In this document: in pieces, positions 45,701 through 53,524 of the stretch | How the letters are laid out: each line of letters starts with the position of its first letter | Position numbering within the stretch: the stretch's first letter is position 1 | Source: Sphingopyxis sp. | GTDB taxonomy: Bacteria > Pseudomonadota > Alphaproteobacteria > Sphingomonadales > Sphingomonadaceae | Reading direction: 5' to 3' | DNA length: 64,000 nucleotides | NCBI GenBank assembly: GCA_017745175.1 | Contig: JAGHZY010000009.1 | Coordinates: forward strand, 1-64,000 | Notes under the pieces: model-generated | Databases searched by the model: none | Told to the model about the DNA's origin: nothing | The model's input: the letters and a program-made list of their open reading frames with translations, nothing else | Translations under genes and position numbers: made by a program

Positions 45701-45928
45701 GGTTCCTTCGTTCACGACCTTGTGATTGCTGTCGATCGTGACCGCGGGGCCAGTCGCGGTCGGTTTGATCGATCCGGCGGCGACGATCTTGATATCGTCG
45801 GCTGCGCCCGACTTGATCGTCGATGTCCGCACCGGCGTCGTGGTGGCCGTGCTGATCGTGGTCTCGGCATGGGCCGCGGTCGAGAGAAGGGTGGCCAGGC
45901 AGGTGGAGGCCAGCAGGGTTTTGCGCAT
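42713..45928 (-). CDS. Autotransporter outer-membrane protein
   Basis: A 1071-residue type V secretion protein. It has a signal peptide (MRKTLLASTCLATLLSTAAHA), a beta-helical passenger (about 25-740) made of repeats with ITNSASGKITIG, IINSGAISIEGNNSAGIRLG and IRNAGKIEATTGG, and the autotransporter beta-domain (about 790-1071; WGYWVNQAVWGTSKSVGN, GWGISLGAEIKSDIGNFGGS) ending RASLRVGL. An acidic insert near residue 280-300 (DKDEDKDGIDDDKEGN) looks like a calcium-binding thrombospondin-3-type loop. The start is ATG 45928 after AGAGGAACCCG. The function of the passenger is unknown. Confidence 0.9.
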   Translation of the reverse strand: MRKTLLASTCLATLLSTAAHAETTISTATTTPVRTSTIKSGAADDIKIVAAGSIKPTATGPAVTIDSNHKVVNEGTIEFSNIDGATGILANAGTSGGITNSASGKITIGETYAPTDIDNDGDLDGAFAIGSNRVGIATAGAFTGNIINSGAISIEGNNSAGIRLGGPLTGNFTSDGSVTVIGDRALGIGLQDVTGNVRLAGTISAQGVDAIGARLAGDITGALVVQGSLTSTGYRFTTPPADPSKLDADDLLIGGSALSVEGNVTGGIILAVAPKDTKADDKDEDKDGIDDDKEGNAVVRSFGSAAAIRIGSADRAVTIGAVPGTGTGLGVIIDGAVLGNGLYAGKDGNAIQIGGLGGAVTIAGGIGIGGTGSVTALSKDTAATAIRVGSGATTPEIRNAGKIEATTGGTAANAVATAIVIDAGGDVPLIRNSGSITAKTGGDNGTARAIVDLSGKVATVENSGTISATGALASSDRNIAIDLSANNNGATVKQTAVAAGITAPSIVGDVRFGGGNDVFDIADGSVKGNSFFGAGNNRLALSGDATYTGNARFGAGNDTMALTGTSKFTGLADFGGGADTLTIGGTAVFSGTLANSQGLAVSVAGGTFDVGGKATIASLAVTDKGVLGVMLDAGATGTGLQVTGNASFGAESKLALKLSSIEKAEGQHIVLTAGTLTGANNLTASQTLLPFLYKGTLTSNATQLIVDVSRKSTTELGLNRSESGAFDAVLDAVIADRKIESVFLGITDGDQFRGQLQQMLPEHEGGVFETVTSGSRALSRYLQDPSAPYQDEGKWGYWVNQAVWGTSKSVGNTASYDVSGWGISLGAEIKSDIGNFGGSIGYLSGKDGNGSNASEVGTSQFEGALHWRLRSNGFLANARVSGAPISFKGTRVFRAEAGAEDIEKTMKGKWDGTLWSASGSVAYDTRVGGLTLRPTVAVDYFKLKEDGYQETGGGDALDLKVLSRDSDELAVSGTMTLGLEFGGADEYDGWTRFELEGGRREIVSGTLGATTASFKNGTPFTLTPDDRTSGWVGRFRGIAGNSAFQVAGEVSAEEQQSHIGWAFRASLRVGL

Positions 45929-45991
45929 CGGGTTCCTCTTGAGATCGGGGCCGGGATGTCTCCCCGGCGACAATCACAAGACGGAGCTGTG

Positions 45992-46022
45992 TCGGCGCAG
46001 CCTTGGAAAAAAACTGCGCCGA
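45992..46022. other. Hairpin in the autotransporter leader / methyltransferase trailer
   Basis: A perfect 9-bp stem TCGGCGCAG (45992-46000) with CTGCGCCGA (46014-46022); the loop holds a run of seven A (seven T on the minus strand). It lies 10 bp after the methyltransferase stop and 64 bp before the autotransporter start, so it could end one transcript or sit in the leader of the other. Confidence 0.45.
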
Positions 46023-46031
46023 TGACGCAAT

Positions 46032-46883
46032 TCAGTTTTGCGCGGTGACGATCCACGCTGCACCATCGATCAGAACCGACCGGACACCGGGCTGTCTTGC
46101 GAAGGTAGCGCGGACGGCGATGGCGGCTTCCGCACGCAGTTCCCCGGGTTGATCGGCAAGCGCCCGCGACAAGGGGCCGACCTGGAACGCCATGTCGAGC
46201 GCATCATCGACAGCATCTTCGCGCGTCGCGCCGCGACCGTAGGAAATGGTCGTATCGAACGGCGCGATATCGATCGCGGCGAAGCCCGCTGCGGCCAGAA
46301 TGTCCGCCAGCCTCTGCCGGTCGCCAAAGGCGAAGGGGCCGGGTGCATCGGGATCGGCGGGTGCGGGCGCCACGATGTCGCGGATCGCCGCCATCGGCAG
46401 ACGGACCCAGTCATTCTCCTGCGCGCCGCGCCAGCAGACGAAGACGAGCCGTCCACCGGGCTTCAGTGCGCGTCGCATATGCGTGAAAGCCGCAACTGGA
46501 TCGTTGAAGAACATGACACCGAAGCGCGAGAAGAGGAGGTTGAAATTGCCCGCTGGCAGCGGCGCGGTGGCGGCGTCGGCGCAGCAAAACCCGACCGGCA
46601 GATTGGCCGGTGCCCCCGTGCGGGCGATTTCGACGAGCTGCTCCGAGATATCGACGCCAAGGACGTGGCCGTCTGGCGCCACCTGCCTTGCGAGCGCGAA
46701 GCTCGACGTGCCCGAGCCGCAGCCGATGTCGAGGATCAGCTCGCCGGGCTGCGCGTTGGCGGCCGCGATGGCGGCGTTGCCGAAGTCTTCCAGCATCAGG
46801 TCGAGGCGCGCGAGATTGGCGGCCCATCGGGTTCCGCTGTCGCCATTCCAGTCGTGCGTGGGAGCCGTCTGGCTATCGGGCAT
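46032..46883 (-). CDS. SAM-dependent methyltransferase (class I)
   Basis: A 283-residue methyltransferase. It has the SAM-binding motif LILDIGCGSGTSSFALARQV (about 50-69), motif II-like GHVLGVDISEQLVEIAR, then CCADAATAPLPAGNFNLLFS, RFGVMFFNDP and LKPGGRLVFVCWRG, as in UbiE/Methyltransf_25 enzymes. The C-terminal third (DIAPFDTTISYGRGATREDA) is variable and probably sets the substrate, which is unknown. ATG 46883 has an AAGGAG site; the longer ORF lacks similarity. It is a monocistronic gene upstream of the autotransporter. Confidence 0.85.
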   Translation of the reverse strand: MPDSQTAPTHDWNGDSGTRWAANLARLDLMLEDFGNAAIAAANAQPGELILDIGCGSGTSSFALARQVAPDGHVLGVDISEQLVEIARTGAPANLPVGFCCADAATAPLPAGNFNLLFSRFGVMFFNDPVAAFTHMRRALKPGGRLVFVCWRGAQENDWVRLPMAAIRDIVAPAPADPDAPGPFAFGDRQRLADILAAAGFAAIDIAPFDTTISYGRGATREDAVDDALDMAFQVGPLSRALADQPGELRAEAAIAVRATFARQPGVRSVLIDGAAWIVTAQN

Positions 46884-47031
46884 GGGAAACTCCTTGTTGC
46901 GAATAACTCGCAAATAGAGCGGATGGGGCTGCGAGGCAAGCACCCGCGCATAGCTATGCCCTGTTGCATCGCCCGGGCGGGTGCGACATTCCACGATCGT
47001 ACCGGCCATGCGGGACCGGCAAGGGAGAGTC

Positions 47032-48003
47032 ATGAGCGAACAGATCGTCACGGTGGACATCGGCGGTACGCACGCGCGCTTTGCGATCGCCGAGATCGAA
47101 GGCGGCCGTGTCCTGTCGCTCGGCGAGGCGACAACGCTCCACACCAAGGATCATGCAAGCTTCCAGACGGCGTGGCAGGATTTCGGACGGCAGCAGGGCG
47201 GCGCATTGCCGCGAGCGGTTGCCATCGCGATAGCCGGGCCGACGCGCGGCGATATCATCCGGTTTACCAACAACCCGTGGATCATTCGCCCGGCGCTGGT
47301 GAACGAGAAGCTCGATGTCGACCGCTACATACTCGTCAATGACTTCGAGGCGGTGGGCCATGCGGTCGCGCAGGCCGACGCGCGCTATTTCGAGCGGCTG
47401 ACGGGCCCCGACGAGCCCTTGCCGGCGACCGGAACCATCAGCGTCATCGGCCCCGGTACCGGCCTCGGCGTGGCGCATGTCTGGCGCGACGGCGCCGACT
47501 ATCGTGTGCAGGCGACCGAAGGCGGGCATATCGATTTCGCCCCGCTCGACAGCATCGAGGACGCGATCCTCGCGCGGCTGCGCAAGCGGCATCGGCGGGT
47601 GTCGATCGAACGCATCGTCTCCGGCCCCGGCATCGTCGATATCTATGAAACGCTCGCCGCGCTCGAAGGCCGCGCGATACCGCGGCTCGACGACAAGGCG
47701 ATCTGGACCAATGCGTTGAGCGGCGAGGACAGCCTCGCGGCGGCGGCCGTCGATCGTTTTTGCCTGTCGCTGGGCAGTGTGTCGGGCGACCTCGCGCTGG
47801 CGCAGGGGGCAAGCGGCGTTGTGATCGCCGGCGGGCTGGGGCTGCGTATCCGCGACAGCCTCGTGCGCTCCGGCTTTCCCGAACGCTTTATCGAAAAGGG
47901 GCGGTTCGAAGGTTTCATGTCGGCGCTCCCGGTGAAGCTGATCACCCATCCGCAGCCAGGGCTTTTCGGCGCCGCGGCAGCGTTTGCGCGCCAGCACGGC
48001 TGA
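47032..48003 (+). CDS. glk: Glucokinase
   Basis: A 323-residue bacterial glucokinase (group A hexokinase), phosphorylating glucose with ATP. It has the phosphate-1 motif VTVDIGGTHARFAIAEI (about 6-22), AIAIAGPTRGDIIRFTNNPW, LVNDFEAVGHAV with the catalytic Asp, VIGPGTGLGVAHV, TEGGHIDFAP and VVIAGGLGLRI. The start is ATG 47032 after AGGGAGAG. It stands alone on the plus strand ahead of polyamine genes; no sugar transporter is nearby. Confidence 0.93.
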   Translation: MSEQIVTVDIGGTHARFAIAEIEGGRVLSLGEATTLHTKDHASFQTAWQDFGRQQGGALPRAVAIAIAGPTRGDIIRFTNNPWIIRPALVNEKLDVDRYILVNDFEAVGHAVAQADARYFERLTGPDEPLPATGTISVIGPGTGLGVAHVWRDGADYRVQATEGGHIDFAPLDSIEDAILARLRKRHRRVSIERIVSGPGIVDIYETLAALEGRAIPRLDDKAIWTNALSGEDSLAAAAVDRFCLSLGSVSGDLALAQGASGVVIAGGLGLRIRDSLVRSGFPERFIEKGRFEGFMSALPVKLITHPQPGLFGAAAAFARQHG

Positions 48004-48077
48004 CGCAAATATCGCTGGCATCGCGCGGGAAAAATCGGCAGCAAGGGTTCATCGCTTTCCGAAGGATTCCGCGTCCA

Positions 48078-48818
48078 GTGTCCGCCCGTCCCGTCCTCGG
48101 CATCATCGCCTGTAACCGGCAGGTCGGCGCCGAATATGCGCAGGCGGTGATGAATCGCTATGCGATGGCGGCAATGCGCCACGCCGATTGCGCGGCGCTG
48201 CTTATCCCGTCGCTCCCCGACTATATGCGCGCTGACGAAATCGTCGGGCGGCTCGATGGTGTGCTGCTTACCGGATCGCCGTCGAATATCGAGCCCATGC
48301 GTTACGGCGAGGATGACGAAGGGAACGGGCCGTTCGATCCCGACCGCGACCGCATGATGCACGACCTCGTCGAAGCGGTGATCGCGGCGCAGCGTCCGCT
48401 GTTCGGCATCTGCCGCGGGTTTCAGGACATCAATGTCGCGCTCGGCGGCACGCTGCGGCGCGATACCGCGACCAGCGGCGAATTGCTGCGCCATCACACG
48501 CCCGACGGGACCATGTTCGACGCGATGTTCGACCATCGTCACCATGTCGATCTGGCCGACGGCGGGATGCTGGCGTCGGCCTATGGTGCTTCATCGCTCG
48601 ATGTGAATTCGGTACATTATCAGGGCATCGGGCGGCTCGCGGACGGCCTGTCGGTCGAGGCGCGCGCGCCTGACGGACTCGTCGAGGCGTTCAGCGCGCG
48701 CCCGAACGGCGCGCCCTTGCTCGCGGTGCAATGGCATCCCGAATGGGCGGTCGAGGGCAATGCCGAAAGCCAGACCTATTTCCGCCTGCTCGGACGGGCG
48801 CTGAGGGGGATGCTGTGA
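48078..48818 (+). CDS. puuD: Gamma-glutamyl-gamma-aminobutyrate hydrolase (class I amidotransferase)
   Basis: A 246-residue PuuD/peptidase C26 protein that releases GABA from gamma-glutamyl-GABA, the last step of the glutamylated putrescine route. It has the nucleophile Cys in LFGICRGFQDINVALGG, the LLTGSPSNIEP oxyanion region, VNSVHYQGI, and the His-x-Glu dyad in VQWHPEW. The start is GTG 48078 (MSARPVLGIIACNRQ). It precedes the spuC-like aminotransferase by 104 bp, consistent with a polyamine function. E. coli PuuD is 254 residues. Confidence 0.9.
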   Translation: MSARPVLGIIACNRQVGAEYAQAVMNRYAMAAMRHADCAALLIPSLPDYMRADEIVGRLDGVLLTGSPSNIEPMRYGEDDEGNGPFDPDRDRMMHDLVEAVIAAQRPLFGICRGFQDINVALGGTLRRDTATSGELLRHHTPDGTMFDAMFDHRHHVDLADGGMLASAYGASSLDVNSVHYQGIGRLADGLSVEARAPDGLVEAFSARPNGAPLLAVQWHPEWAVEGNAESQTYFRLLGRALRGML

Positions 48819-48922
48819 ACCGGCGCGTCACCCGCTACGACCGCTATCTCGCGCGGATCAGCTTCTCGCCCTGATTTTCCGGATCGGTTTCTTTCCGTTT
48901 CCAGTCAATCAGGAGTTTCAAC

Positions 48923-50296
48923 ATGCCCCGCAATCACGACATCGCCGAACTGCGCCGTCTCGACGTTGCGCATCATCTTCCCGCGCAGGCCGATTGGGCC
49001 GAGATCGAAAAGCTCGGCGGCAGCCGCATCATCACCCATGCCGAAGGCTGCACTATCACCGACGGCGACGGTCACCGCATCCTCGACGGCATGGCGGGCC
49101 TTTGGTGCGTCAATGTCGGCTACGGCCGCGAGGAACTGGTGGAGGCGGCCGCGGCGCAGATGCGCGAGCTGCCCTTTTACAATACCTTTTTCAAGACGGC
49201 GACGCCGCCGACGGTGACGCTCGCGGCGAAAATCGCCAGCCTGACGCAGAACCGCCTGCCGCACATCTTCTTCAACGCTTCCGGCAGCGAAGCCAATGAT
49301 ACGGTTTTCCGTATGGTCCGCCATTACTGGAAGCTGAAGGGCGAGCCCAACCGTACCGTCTTCATCAGCCGCTGGAATGCCTATCATGGCTCGACGGTTG
49401 CGGGCGTCTCGCTCGGCGGCATGAAGGCGATGCATGTGCAGGGCGACCTGCCGATCCCCGGCGTCGAGCATGTCCGCCAGCCCTATGCCTACAACGAAGG
49501 GCAGGGGATGACCGAGGAGGAATTCTGCGACGCCTGCGTGCAGGCGATCGAGGACAGGATTCTTGAGGTTGGGCCCGAAAACTGCGCCGCCTTCATCGGC
49601 GAGCCCGTGCAGGGGGCGGGGGGCGTGATCATTCCGCCCAAGGGCTATTGGCCGAAGGTCGAGGCCGTGGTGCGCAAATATGGCCTGCTGCTGGTATCGG
49701 ATGAAGTGATCTGCGGTTTCGGGCGCACCGGCAAGATGTGGGGGCACGAGACGATGGGCTTCACGCCCGATCTGATGCCGATGGCGAAGGGGCTGTCGTC
49801 GGGCTACCTGCCGATCTCGGCCACGGCCGTTGCGGGCCACATCGTCGAGGTGCTGAAAACCGGGGGCGATTTCGTCCACGGCTTTACCTATTCGGGCCAC
49901 CCGGTTGCGGCAGCGGTTGCGCTGAAAAATATCGAGATCATCGAGCGCGAGGGGCTGGTCGAGCGCACCGGCAGCGTTACGGGACCGCATCTGGCGAAGG
50001 CGCTCGCGACGCTGAACGACCATCCGCTCGTCGGCGAGACGCGCTCGGTCGGCCTGCTCGGCGCGGTCGAGATCGTCGCCGACAAGGCGACGCGCTCGCG
50101 CTTCGGTGGTGCCGAAGGGACGGCCGGGCCGATGGCGCGCGACGCGTGCATTGCGAACGGGCTGATGGTGCGCGGTATCCGCGACAGCCTCGTCATGTGT
50201 CCGCCGCTGATCATCACCACCGAACAGATCGACGAGATGGTTGCCATCATTCGCAAATCGCTCGATGAGGCGATGCCCAAGCTCCGGGCGCTCTGA
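48923..50296 (+). CDS. spuC: Class III omega-aminotransferase, putrescine-pyruvate type
   Basis: A 457-residue PLP aminotransferase. It has the substrate region GLWCVNVGYGREELVEAAAA, PFYNTFFKTATPP, FNASGSEANDT, NAYHGSTVAGVSLGG, the PLP-ring Asp in LLVSDEVICGFGRTGK, and the PLP Lys in MAKGLSSGYLPI. It closely fits the SpuC/YgjG-like polyamine:pyruvate group, which deaminates putrescine or related diamines with pyruvate as acceptor. An AATCAGGAG site precedes ATG 48923. It is followed 20 bp later by the DUF808 gene. Confidence 0.88.
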   Translation: MPRNHDIAELRRLDVAHHLPAQADWAEIEKLGGSRIITHAEGCTITDGDGHRILDGMAGLWCVNVGYGREELVEAAAAQMRELPFYNTFFKTATPPTVTLAAKIASLTQNRLPHIFFNASGSEANDTVFRMVRHYWKLKGEPNRTVFISRWNAYHGSTVAGVSLGGMKAMHVQGDLPIPGVEHVRQPYAYNEGQGMTEEEFCDACVQAIEDRILEVGPENCAAFIGEPVQGAGGVIIPPKGYWPKVEAVVRKYGLLLVSDEVICGFGRTGKMWGHETMGFTPDLMPMAKGLSSGYLPISATAVAGHIVEVLKTGGDFVHGFTYSGHPVAAAVALKNIEIIEREGLVERTGSVTGPHLAKALATLNDHPLVGETRSVGLLGAVEIVADKATRSRFGGAEGTAGPMARDACIANGLMVRGIRDSLVMCPPLIITTEQIDEMVAIIRKSLDEAMPKLRAL

Positions 50297-50316
50297 ACAG
50301 GAAAGACCAACACCCT

Positions 50317-51255
50317 ATGCCTTCCGGCCTTTTTGCCCTGCTCGACGATATTGCGACGATCGCCAAGGTCGCCGCCGCGAGCATCGACGATATCGGCGCC
50401 GCGGCGTCGAAGGCCGGGGTCAAGGCGGCGGGGGTCGTGGTCGACGATACGGCCGTCACGCCGCGTTACGTCACCGGTTTCACGCCCGACCGCGAACTGC
50501 CGATCATCTGGCGGATCACCAAGGGTTCGATCTTCAACAAGCTGGTGCTGATCCTGCCGGCGTTGCTGTTGCTGTCCACCTTCCTGCCGTGGGCGATCAC
50601 GCCGCTGCTGATGCTCGGCGGCGCCTATCTTTGCTTCGAGGGCGCCGAGAAGGTCCTGCATTCGCTGCAGGAGGACAAGACGAGCCTTGCCGAGGACGCC
50701 GCGATCGTCGCCGACCAGGACCATGAAGAGACGATGGTGAAGGGCGCGGTCCGGACCGATTTCATCCTGTCGGCCGAGATCATGGTGATCGCGCTCAACG
50801 AAGTGCTCGACGAGCATTTCGCGATGCGCGCCGCAACGCTTGCGGTCGTCGCGGTGCTGATCACCGTCGCGGTCTACGGCGTCGTCGGCCTGATCGTGAA
50901 GATGGACGACATCGGGCTCCACATGGCGAAGGAGGGCAACAGCGCGCGCCGCGCGATCGGGCGCGGGCTGGTGTCCTTCATGCCGAGGCTGCTCGCGGCG
51001 CTCGCAGTGATCGGCACCGCCGCCATGCTGTGGGTCGGAGGACAGATTTTCCTGCACGGGCTCGACGAATATCATATCGGCAATATCGGTCACGGGCTTC
51101 ACGATTTCGCGCAGAATGTTGCTGGCGGGCTGCCCGGTGCCGGTGTGTGGGAATGGCTGATCAATGCGGGCGGTGCGGGCGTGTTCGGGCTGCTGCTCGG
51201 CGGCGTGATCGTCGGCGTGCTTCACTTGCTGCCGGGAAAGAAGGCGGATCACTGA
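50317..51255 (+). CDS. DUF808 (YedI) family inner-membrane protein
   Basis: A 312-residue membrane protein with MPSGLFALLDDIATIAKVAA, ASIDDIGAAASKAGVKAAG, VVVDDTAVTPRYV, ELPIIWRITKGSIFNKLVLI and GGAYLCFEGAEKVLHSL, all diagnostic of DUF808. About six membrane helices are predicted, the last ones in AALAVIGTAAMLWVGGQIFL and GVFGLLLGGVIVGVLHLL. Function is unknown across the family. The close spacing to spuC (20 bp) suggests co-transcription. A family A repeat begins 3 bp after the stop. Confidence 0.88.
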   Translation: MPSGLFALLDDIATIAKVAAASIDDIGAAASKAGVKAAGVVVDDTAVTPRYVTGFTPDRELPIIWRITKGSIFNKLVLILPALLLLSTFLPWAITPLLMLGGAYLCFEGAEKVLHSLQEDKTSLAEDAAIVADQDHEETMVKGAVRTDFILSAEIMVIALNEVLDEHFAMRAATLAVVAVLITVAVYGVVGLIVKMDDIGLHMAKEGNSARRAIGRGLVSFMPRLLAALAVIGTAAMLWVGGQIFLHGLDEYHIGNIGHGLHDFAQNVAGGLPGAGVWEWLINAGGAGVFGLLLGGVIVGVLHLLPGKKADH

Positions 51256-51257
51256 TA

Positions 51258-51331
51258 TCGTCACCCCGGACTCGATCCGGGGCCACGACACAAGCGCCGC
51301 AATGGCTCCCGGATCAAGTCCGGGATGACGA
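51258..51331. repeat. Dispersed palindromic repeat, family A, copy 3
   Basis: TCGTCACCCCGGACTCGATC and GATCAAGTCCGGGATGACGA arms with a more divergent centre (GGCCACGACACAAGCGCCGC). Related to 10291-10365 and 38420-38494. Confidence 0.82.
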
Positions 51332-51480
51332 AACAGGCCTTAAAGCCACAAACACCCAGCATGCACGCATCGAAACTGTGCCCTTTGTGCCCTTAAGGCG
51401 ACAAAGGGTACGGACGCGCGTGTCGAAAATGTCTCCTTTGTCGCTTTAGCCCGACGGGCGACGCGGACCGAATTGGACGG

Positions 51481-51506
51481 GGAGAAAGAGCCGGATCGAA
51501 GGCTCT
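51481..51506 (-). terminator. Candidate terminator of the puu/pot operon
   Basis: Read on the minus strand: AGAGCC-TTCGATCC-GGCTCT followed by TTCTCC, 43 bp after the potG stop. The stem is short (6 bp). The remaining gap 51332-51480 holds a second inverted repeat (CCCTTTGT / ACAAAGGG near 51380-51408) and no gene. Confidence 0.35.
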
Positions 51507-51548
51507 CACATCGAAATAATGTAGGAAAGCGCTTTTTGCGACCGGTCG

Positions 51549-52679
51549 TCAGCCCAGCAACACCACGGGGCTGTCGGCACGCCAGTGCATGCTGACCTTG
51601 TCGTCCCAGGTGAAATCTTCCTGATCGTGGCGCGACAGATTGGGGCGCGAGACGCGGATGCGCGCGCCGGTTTCGAGCTCGATCTCGAACAGGGTGATGT
51701 CGCCGAGGTACGACATGCCCTTGATCTTGCCGCGCGCGAAATTGTGGCCGTCGGGGGCATCCTGCGCCGCGGCGGTGACCGCTTTCCCCGCGCCCGGGAC
51801 GTGCAGATAGATTTTCTCGGGCCGCAGCGCGACCCAGACATCGGCGCCATGCGGCCCGGTGACGCCGTGATTGAGATAGACCTTGCCAAGCCCCGGACAG
51901 TCGACCGCGGCCTTGTCGGGCTCGTCGAGCGTCAGCTTGCCTTCAAAGATGTTCACCGACCCGACGAAATCGGCGACGAAGCGGTTGGCGGGATATTCAT
52001 AGAGATCCGACGGGGTCGCGAGTTGCGACACCTCGCCCTTGTTGATCACCGCAATCCGGCACGCCATCGACAGCGCCTCGTCCTGGTCGTGGGTGACGGT
52101 GACGAAGGTGATGCCGACCTTTTCCTGCAGCTCCGAAAGCTCGAACTGCATCTGCGCGCGCAGCTTGGCGTCGAGTGCCGACAGCGGTTCGTCGAGCAGC
52201 AGCACCTTCGGCCGCATGACGAGGCTCCGTGCGAGCGCGACGCGCTGGCGTTGCCCGCCCGACATCTGGTCGGGCATCCGCGTTTCGAAACCGCCAAGCT
52301 TGACCAGCTCGAGCGCCTCGGCGACGCGATCCCGGACCTCGCCGCCCCTCACACCGGCGATCTTCAAACCGTAGGCGACATTGTCGGCGACGCTCATGTG
52401 CGGGAACACGGCGTAGCTCTGGAACACCATATTGACCGGCCGCTTGTTCGGCGGGATGCCCGCCATATCCTGCCCGTCGATCAGGATGCGGCCCTCGGTC
52501 GGCAGTTCGAAGCCCGCGATCATGCGGAGCAGCGTCGTCTTGCCGCAGCCCGAGGGGCCGAGCAGCACGAAGAATTCGCCTGCGTTGATGTCGAGGCTGA
52601 CATTGTCGACCGCGGTCATCTTGCCGAAGCGTTTGGTGATATTCTGGATCCGGATGATCGGACGGGCGGGCTCGGTCAT
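51549..52679 (-). CDS. potG: Putrescine ABC transporter ATP-binding protein
   Basis: A 376-residue ATPase. It has Walker A GPSGCGKTT (about 38-46), the Q-loop in VFQSYAVFPHMSV, the ABC signature MSGGQRQRVALARSL, Walker B VLLLDEPLSALD and the switch His in VTVTHDQDEA. The C-terminal TOBE domains (about 285-376; ADVWVALRPEKIYLHVPG) are typical of PotA/PotG. It powers polyamine uptake through PotH/PotI. The start is ATG 52679, 2 bp after potI ends; the longer open frame upstream is potI out of frame. It is the last gene of the block. Confidence 0.93.
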   Translation of the reverse strand: MTEPARPIIRIQNITKRFGKMTAVDNVSLDINAGEFFVLLGPSGCGKTTLLRMIAGFELPTEGRILIDGQDMAGIPPNKRPVNMVFQSYAVFPHMSVADNVAYGLKIAGVRGGEVRDRVAEALELVKLGGFETRMPDQMSGGQRQRVALARSLVMRPKVLLLDEPLSALDAKLRAQMQFELSELQEKVGITFVTVTHDQDEALSMACRIAVINKGEVSQLATPSDLYEYPANRFVADFVGSVNIFEGKLTLDEPDKAAVDCPGLGKVYLNHGVTGPHGADVWVALRPEKIYLHVPGAGKAVTAAAQDAPDGHNFARGKIKGMSYLGDITLFEIELETGARIRVSRPNLSRHDQEDFTWDDKVSMHWRADSPVVLLG

Positions 52680-52681
52680 GG

Positions 52682-53524
52682 TCAGTGGGTTTCCGCAATG
52701 GCTTTCACGCCCTGAAGTTTGAGCGCGATGAAGGTCAGGGCGACGGTCAGGATGATGAGCAGGGTCGAGGCGGCGTTGACCTCCGGCGTCACCGAAAAGC
52801 GGACCATCGAATAGACCTTCACGGGGAAGGTGATCGTGTCGGGGCCGCTGGTGAAATAGGTGATCACGAAATCGTCGAGGCTCAAGGTGAACGAAAGCAG
52901 TGCGCCGGCGACGAGCGCAGGCCTGATATGCGGGATCAGCACGTCGCGAAAGACCTGCCACTCGCTGGCGCCAAGATCCTTTGCTGCCTCCTCCTGCTCG
53001 CGGTTGAAGCTCGCGAGGCGCGAGCGCACGACCATCGTCACAAAGGGGAAGCAGAAGGTGATATGCGCGATCGTGATCGCCCCGAGGTTGAACGGCCAGA
53101 CGAGGTCGGTCGGCCAGTCGACCGCGGCGAAAAACATCAGGAAGGCGACGCCCATGCAGATTTCGGGAACGATGATCGGTAGCGAGATCGTGCCATCGAC
53201 CGCGCCTTTCAGCGGAAAGCGGAAGCGCCAGAGCATCACCGCCGCGACGGCGCCGAGCGCGAGACTGACGATCGTCGCGAGCGCCGCGATGGTGAGCGAG
53301 TTGAGCAAGGCCTCGACAAGCTGGTCGTTGCCCAGCGCCTTTTCATAATATTTGGTCGTGAAGCCGCGCCATACGACGTTGCGCTTGCTGTCGTTGAAGC
53401 TGAAGATCATCAGCACGACCAGCGGCGCATAGAGAAAGACCATTACCGCGCCGACCCAGAGGCGCATCCACAGCGTCCGGCTATATTCGAGCGGCGCGCG
53501 CGGCGTACGGGCGAAGAGCGCCAT
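52682..53524 (-). CDS. potI: Putrescine ABC transporter permease
   Basis: A 280-residue permease with six helices and the EAA loop EEAAKDLGASEWQVFRDVLIPHIRPAL (about 168-194). Hallmarks are FLYAPLVVLMIFSFNDSKR, VVWRGFTTKYYEKAL and LDDFVITYFTSGPDTITFPV, typical of PotC/PotI. It pairs with PotH. Its start overlaps the potH stop by one base, and potG follows. Confidence 0.93.
   Translation of the reverse strand: MALFARTPRAPLEYSRTLWMRLWVGAVMVFLYAPLVVLMIFSFNDSKRNVVWRGFTTKYYEKALGNDQLVEALLNSLTIAALATIVSLALGAVAAVMLWRFRFPLKGAVDGTISLPIIVPEICMGVAFLMFFAAVDWPTDLVWPFNLGAITIAHITFCFPFVTMVVRSRLASFNREQEEAAKDLGASEWQVFRDVLIPHIRPALVAGALLSFTLSLDDFVITYFTSGPDTITFPVKVYSMVRFSVTPEVNAASTLLIILTVALTFIALKLQGVKAIAETH

Noticed and set aside
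48815-48874. 19-codon frame MNRRVTRYDRYLARISFSP overlapping the puuD stop
   Set aside because: Too short to judge, with no ribosome site and no evidence of conservation in view.
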